DNA from: Eurosta solidaginis | Taxonomy: Eukaryota > Arthropoda > Insecta > Diptera > Tephritidae | Direction of reading: 5' to 3' | Assembly: GCF_040869045.1 (NCBI RefSeq) | Contig: NC_090319.1 | Span: 361,415,739 to 361,479,738 of the forward strand | Length of the DNA: 64,000 nucleotides | Shown here: positions 43,986 to 55,977 of the stretch, one piece after another | Position numbering within the stretch: position 1 is the first letter of the stretch | Layout: every line of letters starts with the position of its first letter | Program-made: the position numbers and the translations under genes | The notes under the pieces: generated by a model | The model's database searches: none | Seen by the model: the letters and a program-made list of their open reading frames with translations, nothing else | What the model was told of the DNA's origin: nothing

Positions 43986-43989
43986 GTCC

Positions 43990-45610
43990 TAACTATGGTA
44001 GGTTGTTGTTGTAGCAGTGCTTCGCCCCATTTGATAGGTGCAACCACTCACAAATTGTCAGTAATATTCTCTAACGGAAGTCTAAGGAAACTTTCAGTTT
44101 AACAGGGATGGGAGAGGTGTTAGAGGTGTTGATTCCACATTGCAATTAAAGAGATGTTTGGTGTCATTTGGGGACACGTTGCAAGCAGGATATGCATTAA
44201 ATATGTCGGGGTTGATTCTGGATAGGTAAGAGTTTAACCTGTTCAGTATCCAGATTGAAGTTTAGCTAGAGTGACGCGCGTCTCCCTATGTAGAATGATT
44301 TCTTCTTTTGCGAGTTCAGGGTATTTATCTTCAATAAAGTTGTTTGCCGGGAAATTCCTGATACAGAGGTCCAACGCCTTAATGTGCATATCATTGCGGA
44401 CCCATTTGTGGAGATGACTTCTTGAGCCCCTTTGAAGCAGCGGCCACTTCACTCAGATATATGGTGGGATGTTCAGGTGTCTGGGTACTCAACAAAAACT
44501 CGTTCAGCATTTCATTTCTCTCCCTAATGGGGAGTACTCTCGCCTCAGTGTAGGAGGTTTTCTGGGAACATAAGAAGACAGCCCTTAGTGGCAGGCCGGT
44601 ATTTTCCTTTAGCGTAGCATGCAAGCGGCCGGCCAATGGCTTTGTAAGTGGTAATGAGCGTCCTTCTTTCTTTACCCCAAGTGCTGCCGGAAAGAGACTT
44701 GAGGATTTCATTACGGCTCTGGATTTTAGGTGTAATTGCGGTTGCATGCTCGCCAAAATAAAGATCCTGATCGAACGTCACATCCAGTATGGTCGACATT
44801 TGCCATGTCCATGTTAAAAAAAGGTCGCCATTCATTTGGTTGGCGACAATGTCTGGTTTTGCGAGGCGAAAAACTGGAGAGATCAGGCAGAGAGTTGTTT
44901 ATTTTATTACATGGCTCATCGATAGGTGGCCACCGTGGTGTGGTGGTAGCGTGCTCCGCCTATCACACCGTATGTCCTGGGTTCGCACCCCGGGCAAAGC
45001 AACATCAAAATTTTAGAAATAAGGTTTTTCAATTAGAGGAAAATTTTTCTAAGCCGGGTCGCCCCTCGGCAGTGTCTGGCAAGCGCTCCGGGTGTATTTC
45101 TGCCATGAAGAGCTCTCAGTGAAAACTCATCTGCCTTGCAGATGCCGTTCGGAGTTGGCATAAAACATGTAGGTGCCGTCCGGCCAATTTGTTGGGAAAA
45201 TCAAGAGGAGCACGACGGAAATTGGAAGAGAAGCTCGGCCTTAGATCTCTTCGGAGGTTATCGCGCCTTACATTTTTTTTATCATCGATAGGTGGGACGG
45301 GACCTGTAGCCATTATCGTGCAGTCATCGGCGTCGGGTAAAATGTTGACTTATTCTGGTGGCGAAGGGAGTTTCGATGTGTATAAATTAAACAAAAGCGG
45401 GGATAGGACACCACCATGTGGTACCTCTTCTTTTATTCTTCTGGGTTTAGATGTTACGTTCCTGAATTGCCCCTGCTGGCCAGCCAGGTAAGCCTTGGAC
45501 GTCCACCTTTTTGAGCGTTGGAGGGAGGGAGGACCCTTCCAAGTCTTGCAGTAGCGTGCCGTGGGTGACTGTATAAAAAGCTCTTGTATCTCCATTTAAG
45601 CTCTAACTAC
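43990..45610 (-). pseudogene. Jockey-type LINE 3' half, interrupted by a SINE
   Basis: On the minus strand: GGVLSPLLFNLYTSKLPSPPE (45350-45410), then LPDADDCTIMATG near 45300-45340 (YADD reads DADD), then PPIDE..NKINNSLPDLS across the SINE, the thumb TILDVTFDQDLYFGEHATAI near 44740-44795, and the post-thumb ends with TRVTLAKLQSGY near 44243-44285. Frameshifts near 45430, 44830 and 44560 break it. The 5' end is truncated near 45605, before the RT palm. No RNase H follows, as in Jockey-clade elements. Confidence 0.8.
44930..45282 (+). repeat. tRNA-derived SINE with 13-bp target duplication
   Basis: The head carries a tRNA-like promoter: box A region tggtggtagcgtgctccgcc (44941-44960) and box B ggttcgcaccc (44980-44990). 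The body has tccgggtgtatttctgccat and ttggaagagaagctcggcct, and the 3' end has acattttttttat. Direct repeats catcgataggtgg lie at 44917-44929 and 45283-45295. Box A and B indicate Pol III transcription; the duplication marks retroposition. It is the best preserved of four copies here. Confidence 0.9.
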
Positions 45611-45614
45611 CAAT

Positions 45615-46440
45615 TCAAATACAAGTGGGCGGCAAAACTCAAATCAAATATACTTTAGAGAACTTCCCTAATGAGCTTTCCCCCCAATAGCGGTTTTCCG
45701 AGAGTATTTCTGTCTACTACTTGGAGATTTAATCTATTTGGAACTATGTGTCTACAAAATAATGTCGTCAGCGATGTTGGCCGTTCACGCCAGATATCTT
45801 TGACACTATCCCTTCTATTTATGTTTACTGTTATATTTCTTATTTAAATATTATGTTGGCTGTTATATTTTGTTTTAAACATTTTTATTTATTTTTGTAT
45901 CAGATTTTGTGATCATATACTGAATAAACCTACTTAACTAAACTAAACTATCGTTCTGTCTGCAAAAAGCTCATACAGTTCATTAATATATCTCCTTCGA
46001 TACGCGCCGTTTACGGGTAGGACCATATATCTCGCGAAGAAGTTTTTCTCCAAGAGCCATCTTTTTTTCTCTAGACCCCGTTCACGATTCCGCGCCATTA
46101 ATCAGGACATGTATGATGAGCTACTTGTGGAGCGTTCTTTTTGCTCATCGAGAGAGGACAAAATGTTGTCATTATTATTAAAAAATGTGTTTACGGTATA
46201 TTACACTGGCTGATACCAAAAAATGCCCGGGATGTCATACCAATTTTTCTACAAGATTTTCCGCGGACACCCCCAAAACCGTGATTTACGGAAAATAAAC
46301 TAATTTTTCGTAGCTTTGTACACTAGCGAGCTTATAACTTTGTTGCCTGCAACTCGGTTTTCAGTTTTCCCTCTTTCTTACGCAAACATATCAAAGAAAT
46401 TAGTACATTTGGTCAAAAAACTATTTTAGAAATCTTATAC
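45615..46440. other. Intergenic DNA with LINE tail and RTE fragment
   Basis: Near 45890-45950 a LINE-like 3' tail (aaacctacttaactaaacta) is seen on the + strand. Near 45955-46030 the minus strand encodes GAYRRRYINELYELFADRT, an RTE thumb piece. No other gene is visible. Confidence 0.5.
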
Positions 46441-46444
46441 ATAT

Positions 46445-46980
46445 TGCGACGAATATTAGCATCACTAAGCTGTTAGTAAATAATCACACAACAACAAAAA
46501 TATGAAGCAGCCACTCTTATGTACATGTACACATTTAAAGCTAGCAATACTTATGTAGAAGCCGACGTAGAGCTATCTCACACACACAGATGTGGTCATC
46601 AGCCGAAGTAGTTACTCACACATTCACACGCATATGGCTATAAACTACAAATATGCATGTACTCATATAACTAATTACCAAGCAGGAGATACAAGAGTTC
46701 TAGAAGGTGAAACGTCTAAACCTTTGTAGAAATATGCGAACGAAGCAACGGAGAGTATAAAAGCAGCACAAGCTGAACAATCAGTAATCAGTTTGATTTA
46801 AACACGCTTGTAGTTGCGAAGTGCAGTATAATTGTGAAGTATAATTGCACTACTCCCAAAGTAATCTAAATAAAGATCAGTTTGCAATACTGAATATTGG
46901 AGTGATGTATTCTACAGTTTAGCGATTCGAACGTTAGCAGAAGGTGTATAAATTTCAGGATTTACCCAAAATTCGTTACA
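46445..46980 (+). repeat. Solo LTR with 4-bp duplication
   Basis: It starts TGCGACGAATATTAGCATC and ends AAATTCGTTACA, 536 bp. Duplicated atat lies at 46441-46444 and 46981-46984. A TATA box (gagtataaaagcag near 46753) marks its promoter. It belongs to the LTR group of 23682-27669, 25210-27323 and 29606-30230. Confidence 0.85.
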
Positions 46981-46989
46981 ATATATAAA

Positions 46990-47560
46990 ATTCTCGTGTT
47001 ACAGTGTTGGCGGTTGAATTTCTTCGAAACGGCTCGACCGATTCTCATGAAATTTTGTGAGCATATTAAATAGTTTGAAAATCGGTTCTCATATATTTTT
47101 CATACCCCAAAATCGTAAGGCTAGCCCACCTATTGATTTGTTTTTTTTTTGTAGAGAAATTAGTATATATTTTTTCTTAAACAGTATTCAAAAATACATA
47201 CAACACTCTGGGACTGGGGCTTCTGCTGAAGCTGCAAATGGGACTGGGAATAAGGGTTGGAGAAGAATAAAAAAACTAGAGAGAAAACGAGGGAACGAGA
47301 AAAAGACTGTGAAGTGATAGAGATAGACGAAGAGAGAGAGATAGGGGTAGATGGAGCAGAGGGGAAAGAAGGATAGGGAGCTAGAAAGAAATGAAGGGAT
47401 GGCAAAGACGTAGAGAGCGAAGCAGAAGAGGAGTAAATCCAGGGACAAAGAAAAGGGGGAAAGGAGCGAAGAAGAGTAAAAGGTAAAAACGTATTAAAAG
47501 TTATGCAGATAGACTAAAGTTAGGGCAGAACAGCGTCTGCAGAGTCTGCTAGTAAGTAAA
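46990..47560 (-). repeat. Opposite-strand copy of the 34990-36605 element
   Basis: On the + strand it reads ttctcatgaaattttgtgag, then a 260-bp purine-rich block (47205-47480) and agggcagaacagcgtctgca, the reverse complement of the opening of 34990. The tandem array is absent in this copy. Confidence 0.55.
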
Positions 47561-47569
47561 AACTTCTAC

Positions 47570-48365
47570 TTTCAATTTCAAAGTACAAGTATTATGACAC
47601 CTCCGCAATTCTACAAATATGTAATCTTTAGTCTAAAGGCCTTAGTTGTAGTTACTGGCAAGTTTTGACTTCATAATTTAACAAATGTATAAATTTACAA
47701 TAAAAATGTAGTAATCAACTGCAGAAAAATGCATATCTCACATTTTATCAAGTATGTACTTAACAACTTCAATGGAAAATGAAAAATTACTAATGCTTTT
47801 GCGCAGTTACATACAACTAACTACTCGTACTCTATGTGGTCATAAAATAAAAAGCTCAAAACGTATTTCATTAATGGGTATTATATTAGATTGCCGTTCT
47901 TTGGGGACGACATGGCGTGCGTATAAGTGTACTCATAAATATATATAATTCAAAAACGCAATAAAATAGTTTTCTCTATGTACGAGTGTTTAGTCCTATC
48001 GCTGATAAAAGCAAGCGGTTTTATGGAGAGCTTTAATAAATGTAAAGCTGTAAAAGTGCAAATATATTTCTGTAATTGGGTCAAAAGGGGCGAGCAGTGG
48101 GCATGTGACATTTTATGCAAAACACTAACACTTAAATATATCTTTAAATAACTACATGATACCAAATCTGGTTTATTTCATAAGCGTTATATTCTAGATC
48201 TCTTGTTAGATGATTGTGACGACAACTTAAAAATGGGTGTGTTGGCTGAGCAGCTTTAAACAGGGATTATTTACATACTGAAATAACGTTTCACCGTCGA
48301 ACAAGTTGCACCATTCGCTTTTTCGTTGGGTTAACTAGCGTCAATTGGTAACACCAAGGGAATTT
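47570..48365. other. Intergenic DNA without recognised genes
   Basis: No element or gene was recognised. Confidence 0.35.
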
Positions 48366-48374
48366 TAACCATTT

Positions 48375-49690
48375 TCATCTGATCCTTCTAGTGAAGTGGG
48401 GCCGCTCTCTTCCTGTCCTCCCATAGGGGGGTTCTGATAAGAATACTTTCTTGGCCGGAGCGTCATATTTCATTCGCATAATATGGCCTAGCCAGCGCAG
48501 CTGCTGTGTTTTCATTCGCTGGAGTATGTTGATGTTTGCGTATAGCTCGTTCATCTCATCGTTAAATCTTTTTCGGTACTCGCCAACGCCAACGCCAACA
48601 AATCTTTCGAAGAACACTCCCAGAGCCGTTTCATCTGATGTTGTCATGGTACATGTTTCTGCGCTATATAGCGGGACGGGAAAGATAAGTGACTTTAGAG
48701 TATGATTTTCGCTTGCCGACAAAGGACTTTACTTTTCAATTGCCTACCTAGAACAAAGTAGCATTTATTGGCAAGAGTGATTTTTTCCATATGCACTGAC
48801 TCTTTGTTCGATGACAGCAGGCACTTCGTTGTGTCCTCTTTCAACTTCAAACCCATCTTTTCTGCTTATTTTTCCAGTTTTGAGTAAGCATAGGTTGCAC
48901 TTACGCCTTTCTGCTTCTCATTTTCTTCCTGTAGAGGCGGCTGCCTTCCCTTTTCCACTTGCGCTAGCGTTAACACATTTTTCTTGTTGCGTTTGCGTTT
49001 TGGTTGCACCAAACCGTGCATCTACATCGTACTAGCTGCTTGTCTATGACTGCCGGTAATCAATTTAACCTCGGCCTCGGAGTGGTTTAGAGATATGTTC
49101 CTGCTCCTGTATTCCGTCAGATTGACTTGTGCTCTCAGGGAGCAAGTGTGAGAGTCGAGTTGCGAAATCATTGGCAGTCTATTGCGATTGCAACCTTTCG
49201 CGTTTTTTGTTCCTTGCTCTTAGCCACGCAGAGGAGGGTGCGTATTTTGGCTGAGATAGTGATCCGAGTCGACATAAAGTCGTCGAATCGTATGGACAAC
49301 TGCTACCCGCCCATCACAACGTGGTTGATCTGGTTACATGTATTTCGATCATAGGGCAGCCATATAGCTTAATGTGTATCCTTATAACGGAACCTTATGC
49401 TGGCTATGACCATGTTTTAAGCACCGGCGAAGTCCATCAGCTTCAGCTCATTGGGAAATGTTTCATTGTGGAGGCTGAACTTTTTAAAAGCAATTCCTTT
49501 GTCAGCCCTTTTCAATCATTTTTGTTTCGTCCGTCGCATTTCTTGGATGTTGGTGTTAACTTCCCAAGCCCAGCGAACTACCCACTTAGCGGGGATGAAG
49601 CATATATGATACAAAACAGACGACGAAACACAGCTGCACCTTATGGTGATCAGATGTCGCTGATGAAGTCCCCCAGCTAGCCCTTAAACC
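48375..49690 (-). pseudogene. RTE-type LINE remnant (endonuclease plus RT thumb)
   Basis: The higher-coordinate part (about 49690-49050) encodes, in pieces, an RTE endonuclease: SLHNETFPNELKLMDFAGA near 49480-49430, then WLPYDRNTCNQINHVVM near 49360-49310, where the family has SPDRxTxNQIDHV, so the catalytic Asp is Asn. The lower part (48722-48375) is the RT thumb: GVFFERF, GEYRKRFNDEMNELYANINI and RWLGHIMRMKYDAPAKKVF. The RT palm with YADD is deleted between them. It is therefore a dead, internally deleted copy. Confidence 0.75.
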
Positions 49691-52535
49691 GGCTGTGCCG
49701 GAGGGGCCTAGCTAGGTAGTCACCTTCTCATATAATCTCACCACCAACCGGATGTTCAATGGTTACATAGAGAATACTACGCCGCAAGTGACCAGAAGTA
49801 GTGAGCAGGTTGAACCGCATGCAAAATAGTCAACCTGGCCATTCACTGGTGAATGGCGATCAGAAGTTTTCCCATCTTACGTGTGGACTTATACACACGG
49901 CACAAACAAACATCTGCAAACATTTTCGGAGCACTCATAGTTATGAGTCAGATAGGAGTCAAATATATGGATGGCGACCATGTTATCGAAGAACCTCTTC
50001 GGTATGTCAAGAATTATCTGGTATATCACTTTATATACCTTAATGTTGATAATGAAAACTCTTTTTTAAGGGACTATCGGATAAATATTTATGATTCGGA
50101 TCTACACCCAAAATCCGCTCTGAACACGCAAATTCCAATCCCCAATTTTTAGCACATAAATGACAACGAAAAGAGTCATATAAAAGGCGAATTCTGAGCT
50201 TGTTATTAGCGTATTAGGAGTTATAGCATAGCAAAGGAATACAGCCTCACGAAGTCTCCGGACGTTTGCTTAGAACATTTTGACAAAACATGCCTTCTTC
50301 TTTTATACCATGGTTTAAGCGAAAGTGATTTTCGATACACGATATGTACCCCGAATTAAGACTCCTGAAGTTAATTTTTGTAAAATCAAAAAATAAAACT
50401 GACATAAATCCGGTTTTGGAGAATGTTCGCAATGAAATTTAAATTTTTAGTTAGCCTACATTTTTTTGTTGAGGGACTTGAACTGAGTAAAAGTTGTATT
50501 TATTTCTCTCGCATAAGTTAAATAAATAAAAGTTCAGCTTAAAGCTAGGTACAAATAGTAATTTAAAAACCAACCAAGTATGACACCAACATTTCCCCAC
50601 CTGCTGAAGGAAACCACACCGTTACCCGTACAATCGAATGAATAAAGTGCCTGTCATGTTATATCGCCTACCGCAATGTGGATGAACGATGACAACAACA
50701 GTGTTAAATGACAACGGCAAAAGCGAATGGTCAGACGCATAGACGCGTACAAAAATATATACATCATCAGAATGTGGGACATTATAATCGAATGCTAAAA
50801 AACATACAGCTTATATAACACTCATTTTGTTTGGTCAAAATTCTTATGATGTAACACTTGAAATTTGTCAGTGATTTTTCACATATTACACGACATTTTG
50901 CTACACTTATGACAGTAGCCATTCAATTCGCCTCTATCTCTATGAGACACAACGTTACCTATAATACTAGCTACAAGCACACACAAAATTGGCAATTTAT
51001 ACAATTTGGGCAATTTCTTGCGCAACTTATCATATAATAAATTGTAATAATAAATTGCCAATTTTAAAAAAATTGCGTAATAAATTGTTTCAAACTGCAA
51101 ATGCAACCTTGTAAAGTTTGTTTATTAAGTAGATTTAAACGCCAGTTACGCATGGCTCAACTATATGGTTGTCTCATTCCATCAGCTGATTTTATTTTTT
51201 TCATTTTACTGGAGTAGTGATTGTCAAAAGGTGATGGCAAAATCAAAATTAAACCAAAACATTGAACACATTTTCTTACAAAACACAAAATTTTTAAGTT
51301 TTATGTTTTCATTCCACTCCATTCGCCTAATACCAACACGCACATTTTGACAGTCTGAACAAAGGTATGTAGTTGCTGTAGAGATGAGCCAACCAGCTAT
51401 AAAATTATTATTGCGTAAGCTAAATTGAGTTGTATGAACACCACTCGATTTAAATAGAATTTGCCTCAATTTATTTTTCTATTTGAACATGATATAAGGC
51501 CTATAGGTCAAATATTGACTACTGGGAAAATTGTCCTTTTCGGCTGCTGTTTCGAAAACGCTATGTCTCAGCAAAAAAAAAGTTTCCAATATAAAAATTG
51601 TTTTGAAAAATGTTAGTGTATTTTTCACAAACGCTCTGTATGAGAGTTTTTTTTTTGGAGAACGTCCTATTTCAAAATTTAGTTAGAACTTAACGTGTTA
51701 TACGATCCGTGATGGAAATCAATTTTTTAAATCACAATAGCTTTGAAAAGGCGAATCGGATATGTGAAATGTTGGCAACTAGTACTCATTTGATCCATTC
51801 TTTATTGTTAATTTTACAAATAGTGTGTCATTTTTTAAATCACGATAGCTCTGAATGGTAAATCCTTTGAATGACATATGTTTACTACTGACCATACGTA
51901 CTCACTAGATTCATGTTTTATTACAGTTTTTATGAATAGTTTGACAGATTCAAATTTATCATTTGAGTGAAATTGGTTTGCCATTCGCGATCGCAAACAC
52001 GATACAGTTCCAGCGTTTTTATCAAAAATGCTCTGAGCATAAACTCAATACATTTTGGGAAGGGATAGAGCGCTTCTCGAACAAATTCTGAGATAGGGCG
52101 CACTCGGCTTGCTGGCCAATATATACATATATATTTCATTTTACTGTCCGTGTGTTTTTTGTTCGCTATGATCGCTAACACAACTTTTTTGTGGGCTTTG
52201 TGAAAAGTTAGGTATGTTTACCGTATGGTACTCTTTGGCTATTTGCGTTTGTAAGCGCGACCTCAGTAAGGTGGTAAAAATCAGTTTTCTGTTTTGCGCT
52301 TAAAATGGTGTGAAGCATGAAACCACAGCAAAACATTTTCCAGATATTTTTCGGTTGTTGTCTAATTTAGCGCACAATATGAAATCAGCTTAACCAATGA
52401 CTAAAAACAATTTGAAAAGTTTAAAAGGTTCAACTTGAATGAGTTGAAGTAATTAGGGAATTGCTATATATATACAGACCAGAATTATAAGTAGAATTAT
52501 AAGTGGGTGAACCTAACCCACTTCGTGGTCAAAAG
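49690..52535. other. Intergenic DNA without recognised genes
   Basis: AT-rich DNA. Short AATTGCC/GGCAATT inverted motifs occur near 50987-51065. I recognise no mobile-element family or gene in this 2.8 kb. Confidence 0.35.
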
Positions 52536-52539
52536 TGTT

Positions 52540-52810
52540 TGCTGGTGTTGGTTGGAAAGAAATAAGAAGAAGGATATGCCGGATCTGATGAGAGTGGCGG
52601 GGAAGAGAATAGCAACGGGAAAGGAGTTGAAGCAGATATAGATATACAAAGAGGGAAAATGTAAATTAATGAGGGTGAGGGAGACGGATGGAAATAATAG
52701 ATCATATAGAATGATAGTAAGATAAGGACGGGGATGCAGGCCATTGGGGAACGAGTTGGAGTAGGATAAAGATGGAGATAGAGAGAAATAGAAAGAAGGA
52801 AAAGGATCAG
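52540..52810. repeat. Purine-rich block
   Basis: About 270 bp are strongly A/G-rich on the + strand, like 47205-47480 and the complement of 35010-35260, but the flanking element ends are not visible. It may be a truncated copy of that element. Confidence 0.4.
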
Positions 52811-53354
52811 AAGAGAGCTTCTTAAAAATTTTTAGCTTGTAAGTTCATTTTTCAATATGAGGCTCATCGAAATTTTCTGGGATCATTTCTGGGGTCATTG
52901 CTCTTTTAATGAGAAATTGTGCTAGCATGGCATAATCAGTTCGGTTCAACACGGGTCAAATCAAGTCCCAGCTAATTTCAAACCCGATTTGCATCACTGA
53001 TATCACATAAAATTACAGTCTTTACTACTTATATAAATTTATGGCCGATGGGTATCATATATTAGAGGATTACTTACATTGTATATTTTGTTAGAATTTT
53101 TGGTATGCATTTAAATAAAATTATGTTACAAACAGCTACGCATTTGCAGGCAATTTAATTAGTTTTCAATTGGAACGTTGAATAAGTTTCCTGACGTGAA
53201 AAAGAATTTTAGTCGTTTACTGAATTTAAAAGCTCAAAAATAGATACATACATCCGCTTGTTAATTGTGCTTAGTTTAAGTGTTATCCCGTTATAGAAAT
53301 TGTGACAACATTTTCCATTTTAAGAGTTTCTAAGCACATAAACTTGCTAATGGG

Positions 53355-53412
53355 ACTTTCGGTATGGTAGACAGACAACCCTCCCACTATATCACAGCGG
53401 CCGTCAAAAACT
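53355..53412 (-). repeat. SINE head fragment, antisense
   Basis: On the minus strand the piece resembles the tRNA-like head of the SINE (tgtgatatagtgggagggtt, then gtctaccataccgaaag). Only about 58 bp remain. Confidence 0.4.
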
Positions 53413-53924
53413 AATTTCCTTTTAATTTATTTCACACGCAAATATCTTGTACAAAACGTTATATTAACAGTGGTTTGTAACAGCATCTGTTTAAAAGGAA
53501 GGGAAGTAAATCGTGTCTTCTCAATCAATACAGACCAGGAGCTAGAGGATGTTAAAAACAAAAGTTATACGCAGTTTACTAAGGGCCTGATATTGTACGA
53601 CGCCGTGGCATTATCGTCGCCATCATTCACATTATCCGCTATATAACTGTCTCCATAGTTGAGCACAGTGCAGTAAATTTTAAACTCCATTACTACTAAA
53701 CTTACCTTGCGGAGTTGCAATAAACTATGATTGCCACCCAATAAAGTAACTTGTGTAATTATTTCTTATGCGTCATACACAATTTGCCCCTTGGTCTCGT
53801 TTTCCAACAATTCGGACTTAAACGTACCGATTAACGACTTTTCACCTATTTTTGGAGCTCTATAAATCATCAAATTGCAGCAGAATGTGTGGATAGAAGG
53901 AAACTATGAAAGCTCAAACGTTTC

Positions 53925-54192
53925 AGGTGAAGAAAGTTCTTCTTGCTTTGTTTAGAATAGCATCCAAATGAGCATTCCCTGTGAGGGTTCTCCCCCTTGT
54001 GACCACTAGGTATTGTGCCTCCATTGAGAATTGTATTTTGGTTCCACCCAGGGATGGTTCTGGGATGTTTGATGGCCTTCTTTGGGTTAAAGCCACTAGG
54101 ACAGTTTTGTTAAGATTGATAGACAACCCTTTGGTATCGCATCAGAGGAATGTACGAGGGAACAGTATCAGATCGCATGCAACAAGCCTTCC
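53925..54192 (-). pseudogene. LINE RT fragment with inverted 5' piece
   Basis: The minus-strand part (about 53925-54145) matches 21768-21965 of the large LINE: NLNKTVLVALTQRR.., PEPSLGGTKIQFSMEA.., HLDAILNKARRTFF. The adjacent 54146-54190 matches the bases just upstream (21716-21750, acaatatcagatcgcatgca) but in + orientation. An inverted 5' piece joined to the body is the pattern left by twin priming. Confidence 0.7.
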
Positions 54193-54194
54193 TG

Positions 54195-54640
54195 CTGCCA
54201 TAGGCGGGTTCCGATAGAAACACTTTCTTGGCCGGAGCATCATCTTCCATTCGCATAACATGGCCTAGCTAGCGCAGCCGCTGCGTTTTAATTCGCTGGA
54301 CTATGTCAATGTCTGCGTATAGCTCGTACAACCTATCATTAAATCTTCTTCAGTACTCGCCATCGCCAACGCGTAGAGGTCCATAAATCTTTCGACGAAC
54401 TTTTCTCTCGAACACTCCAAAAGCCGCTTCAACTGCTGTTGTCATGGTACATGCTTCTGGCCCATATATCAGGACGGGGTACGACAAGTGACTTGTAGAG
54501 TATGATTTTCTTTCGCCGAGAGAGGACTTTACTTTTCAATTGCCTACCTAGTCCAAAGTAGCATTTATTGGCAGGATTGATTCTTCGATGGATTTCAGTG
54601 CTGATGTTATTGCTAGTGGTGATTCTGGTTCCCAAAAACC
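54195..54640 (-). pseudogene. RTE-type LINE RT thumb fragment
   Basis: On the minus strand the 68-codon frame gives EIHRRINPANKCYFGLGRQL (near 54600-54545) and LKSKVLSRRKKIILYKSLVV, the RTE region after the catalytic box. The next segments (arginine-rich WRRR-like, then RLRWLGHVM-like near 54270-54240) are in shifted frames. Only the last third of RT remains. Confidence 0.7.
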
Positions 54641-54714
54641 TAAGTTATTAGCAATCACAAATTTCAACCAAAACTAGAAGTCTCTAAATTAATTCATTAA
54701 CGCAATATATTTTG

Positions 54715-54755
54715 GGCAAAACGAAATTTGCCGGGGTCAGCTAGTAAGTTTATAA
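54715..54755 (-). repeat. End fragment of the 34990 element
   Basis: On the minus strand the ending reads acttactagctgaccccggc, the same opening phrase as at 34995 and the reverse of 47540. Confidence 0.45.
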
Positions 54756-54759
54756 ATAC

Positions 54760-55325
54760 TGATTTACTGAAATTTATGTGCATGCGATCTACCAGAGAAG
54801 CTGACAAAACTACCGAAGCAAATACACACACAAATAAAACCTCCATATAACAATCTTACGTACAACTTAACTACGTACTTATAGATACATATTTACCTAC
54901 ATATTTTAGTACAAAGGTATGACACATATTAACGAATGAATTACCATCATAGGTATCACATTAAATGCACTTGTATAGCGAAATAAATGTTGTTGCATTC
55001 TCGGATGTTTATCACGCGTGCCGCTGGTGCATTCTGTTGAAGCAGTCACTTGTGCATGGGACAACAGGGCGTATGAGTAATATATGTTCCCTGTATGAAT
55101 ATTAGAGTGGACCATATTACAAGCTTAAAATGAAATGAACAGAAAAATTTAAATAAATAATTATTAATTGTTTTTGTTTTTATCGGCCTATTGAACAATA
55201 ATTTTTATGAGAATTATTGTTTTTTTTTTTTAATTTTTTTAATTTGAAAAATTGTTGTTTAATTTTGGAATAGTAGGTCGACAATTTTTCAGACAATCTG
55301 CCATAATTGCGTAGATATATCCATT
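54760..55325. other. Intergenic DNA without recognised genes
   Basis: No element or gene was recognised. Confidence 0.35.
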
Positions 55326-55329
55326 TCGA

Positions 55330-55790
55330 AGGTTGCTAAGCCTTCATCATTAGTACGCTTTAGACACGCTGCCCTAACCATTTATAAGATGGTCGTAATC
55401 GGTTAGAAACCACTCCCACTTTTTATACGTAGCCTTCCGTCCGTCTTTTCAAACAGTAACTTAAGAAATTGAGATATCTTCCCCAAATACAGTACACCAG
55501 TTTATCTGAACTTAAAATATATTGGTATAGAAAATGGTCGAAATCAGATTACAGCCATGCCCCCTATTTCATTATCCATTTAAAAAAACGAAAAAGCGAC
55601 ACTCCGCATACACAAATACCGATAAAGTGGTGAAAATTGGCGATGGGATTAACTTTATAACGTAAACTAATATTTAAATAAAGTTTTGGAAAATAAGGAC
55701 GGCACCGACAACATTTGGGAGGCGAAAATTTAAAAGTTTTGAAAGCCGTAAATCAATCCGCTGATATCATTTTGCAATCAGGCAGTAGTA
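55330..55790 (+). repeat. Interspersed repeat family A, copy 4
   Basis: Blocks tcggttagaaaccactccca, tgagatatcttccccaaata, cagtttatctgaacttaaaa and aaaacgaaaaagcgac match the family order. The copy is partial at both ends. Confidence 0.6.
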
Positions 55791-55977
55791 TGTTTATTGA
55801 TATTATGTCTAGATCTAAGCAAAGCCGGTTGACAACCACGTTCAGTACTCATGTAACAACATAACAACAACAGATATGTAAGTGCAACGTTAGGTTGAAG
55901 CACCAGGAACTCACATTGAAATAAAAAGTTCATAGTGAAATCAGAAGTTTGCTCAAAGACCAAACTAAAAAACTTTA

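Noticed and set aside
47160..47448. Antisense frames across the purine-rich block
   Set aside because: Simple-sequence composition on one strand; the same happens at 52529-52744.
49801..50152. Overlapping frames of 80 and 99 codons
   Set aside because: No recognisable domain, and they overlap each other in different frames.
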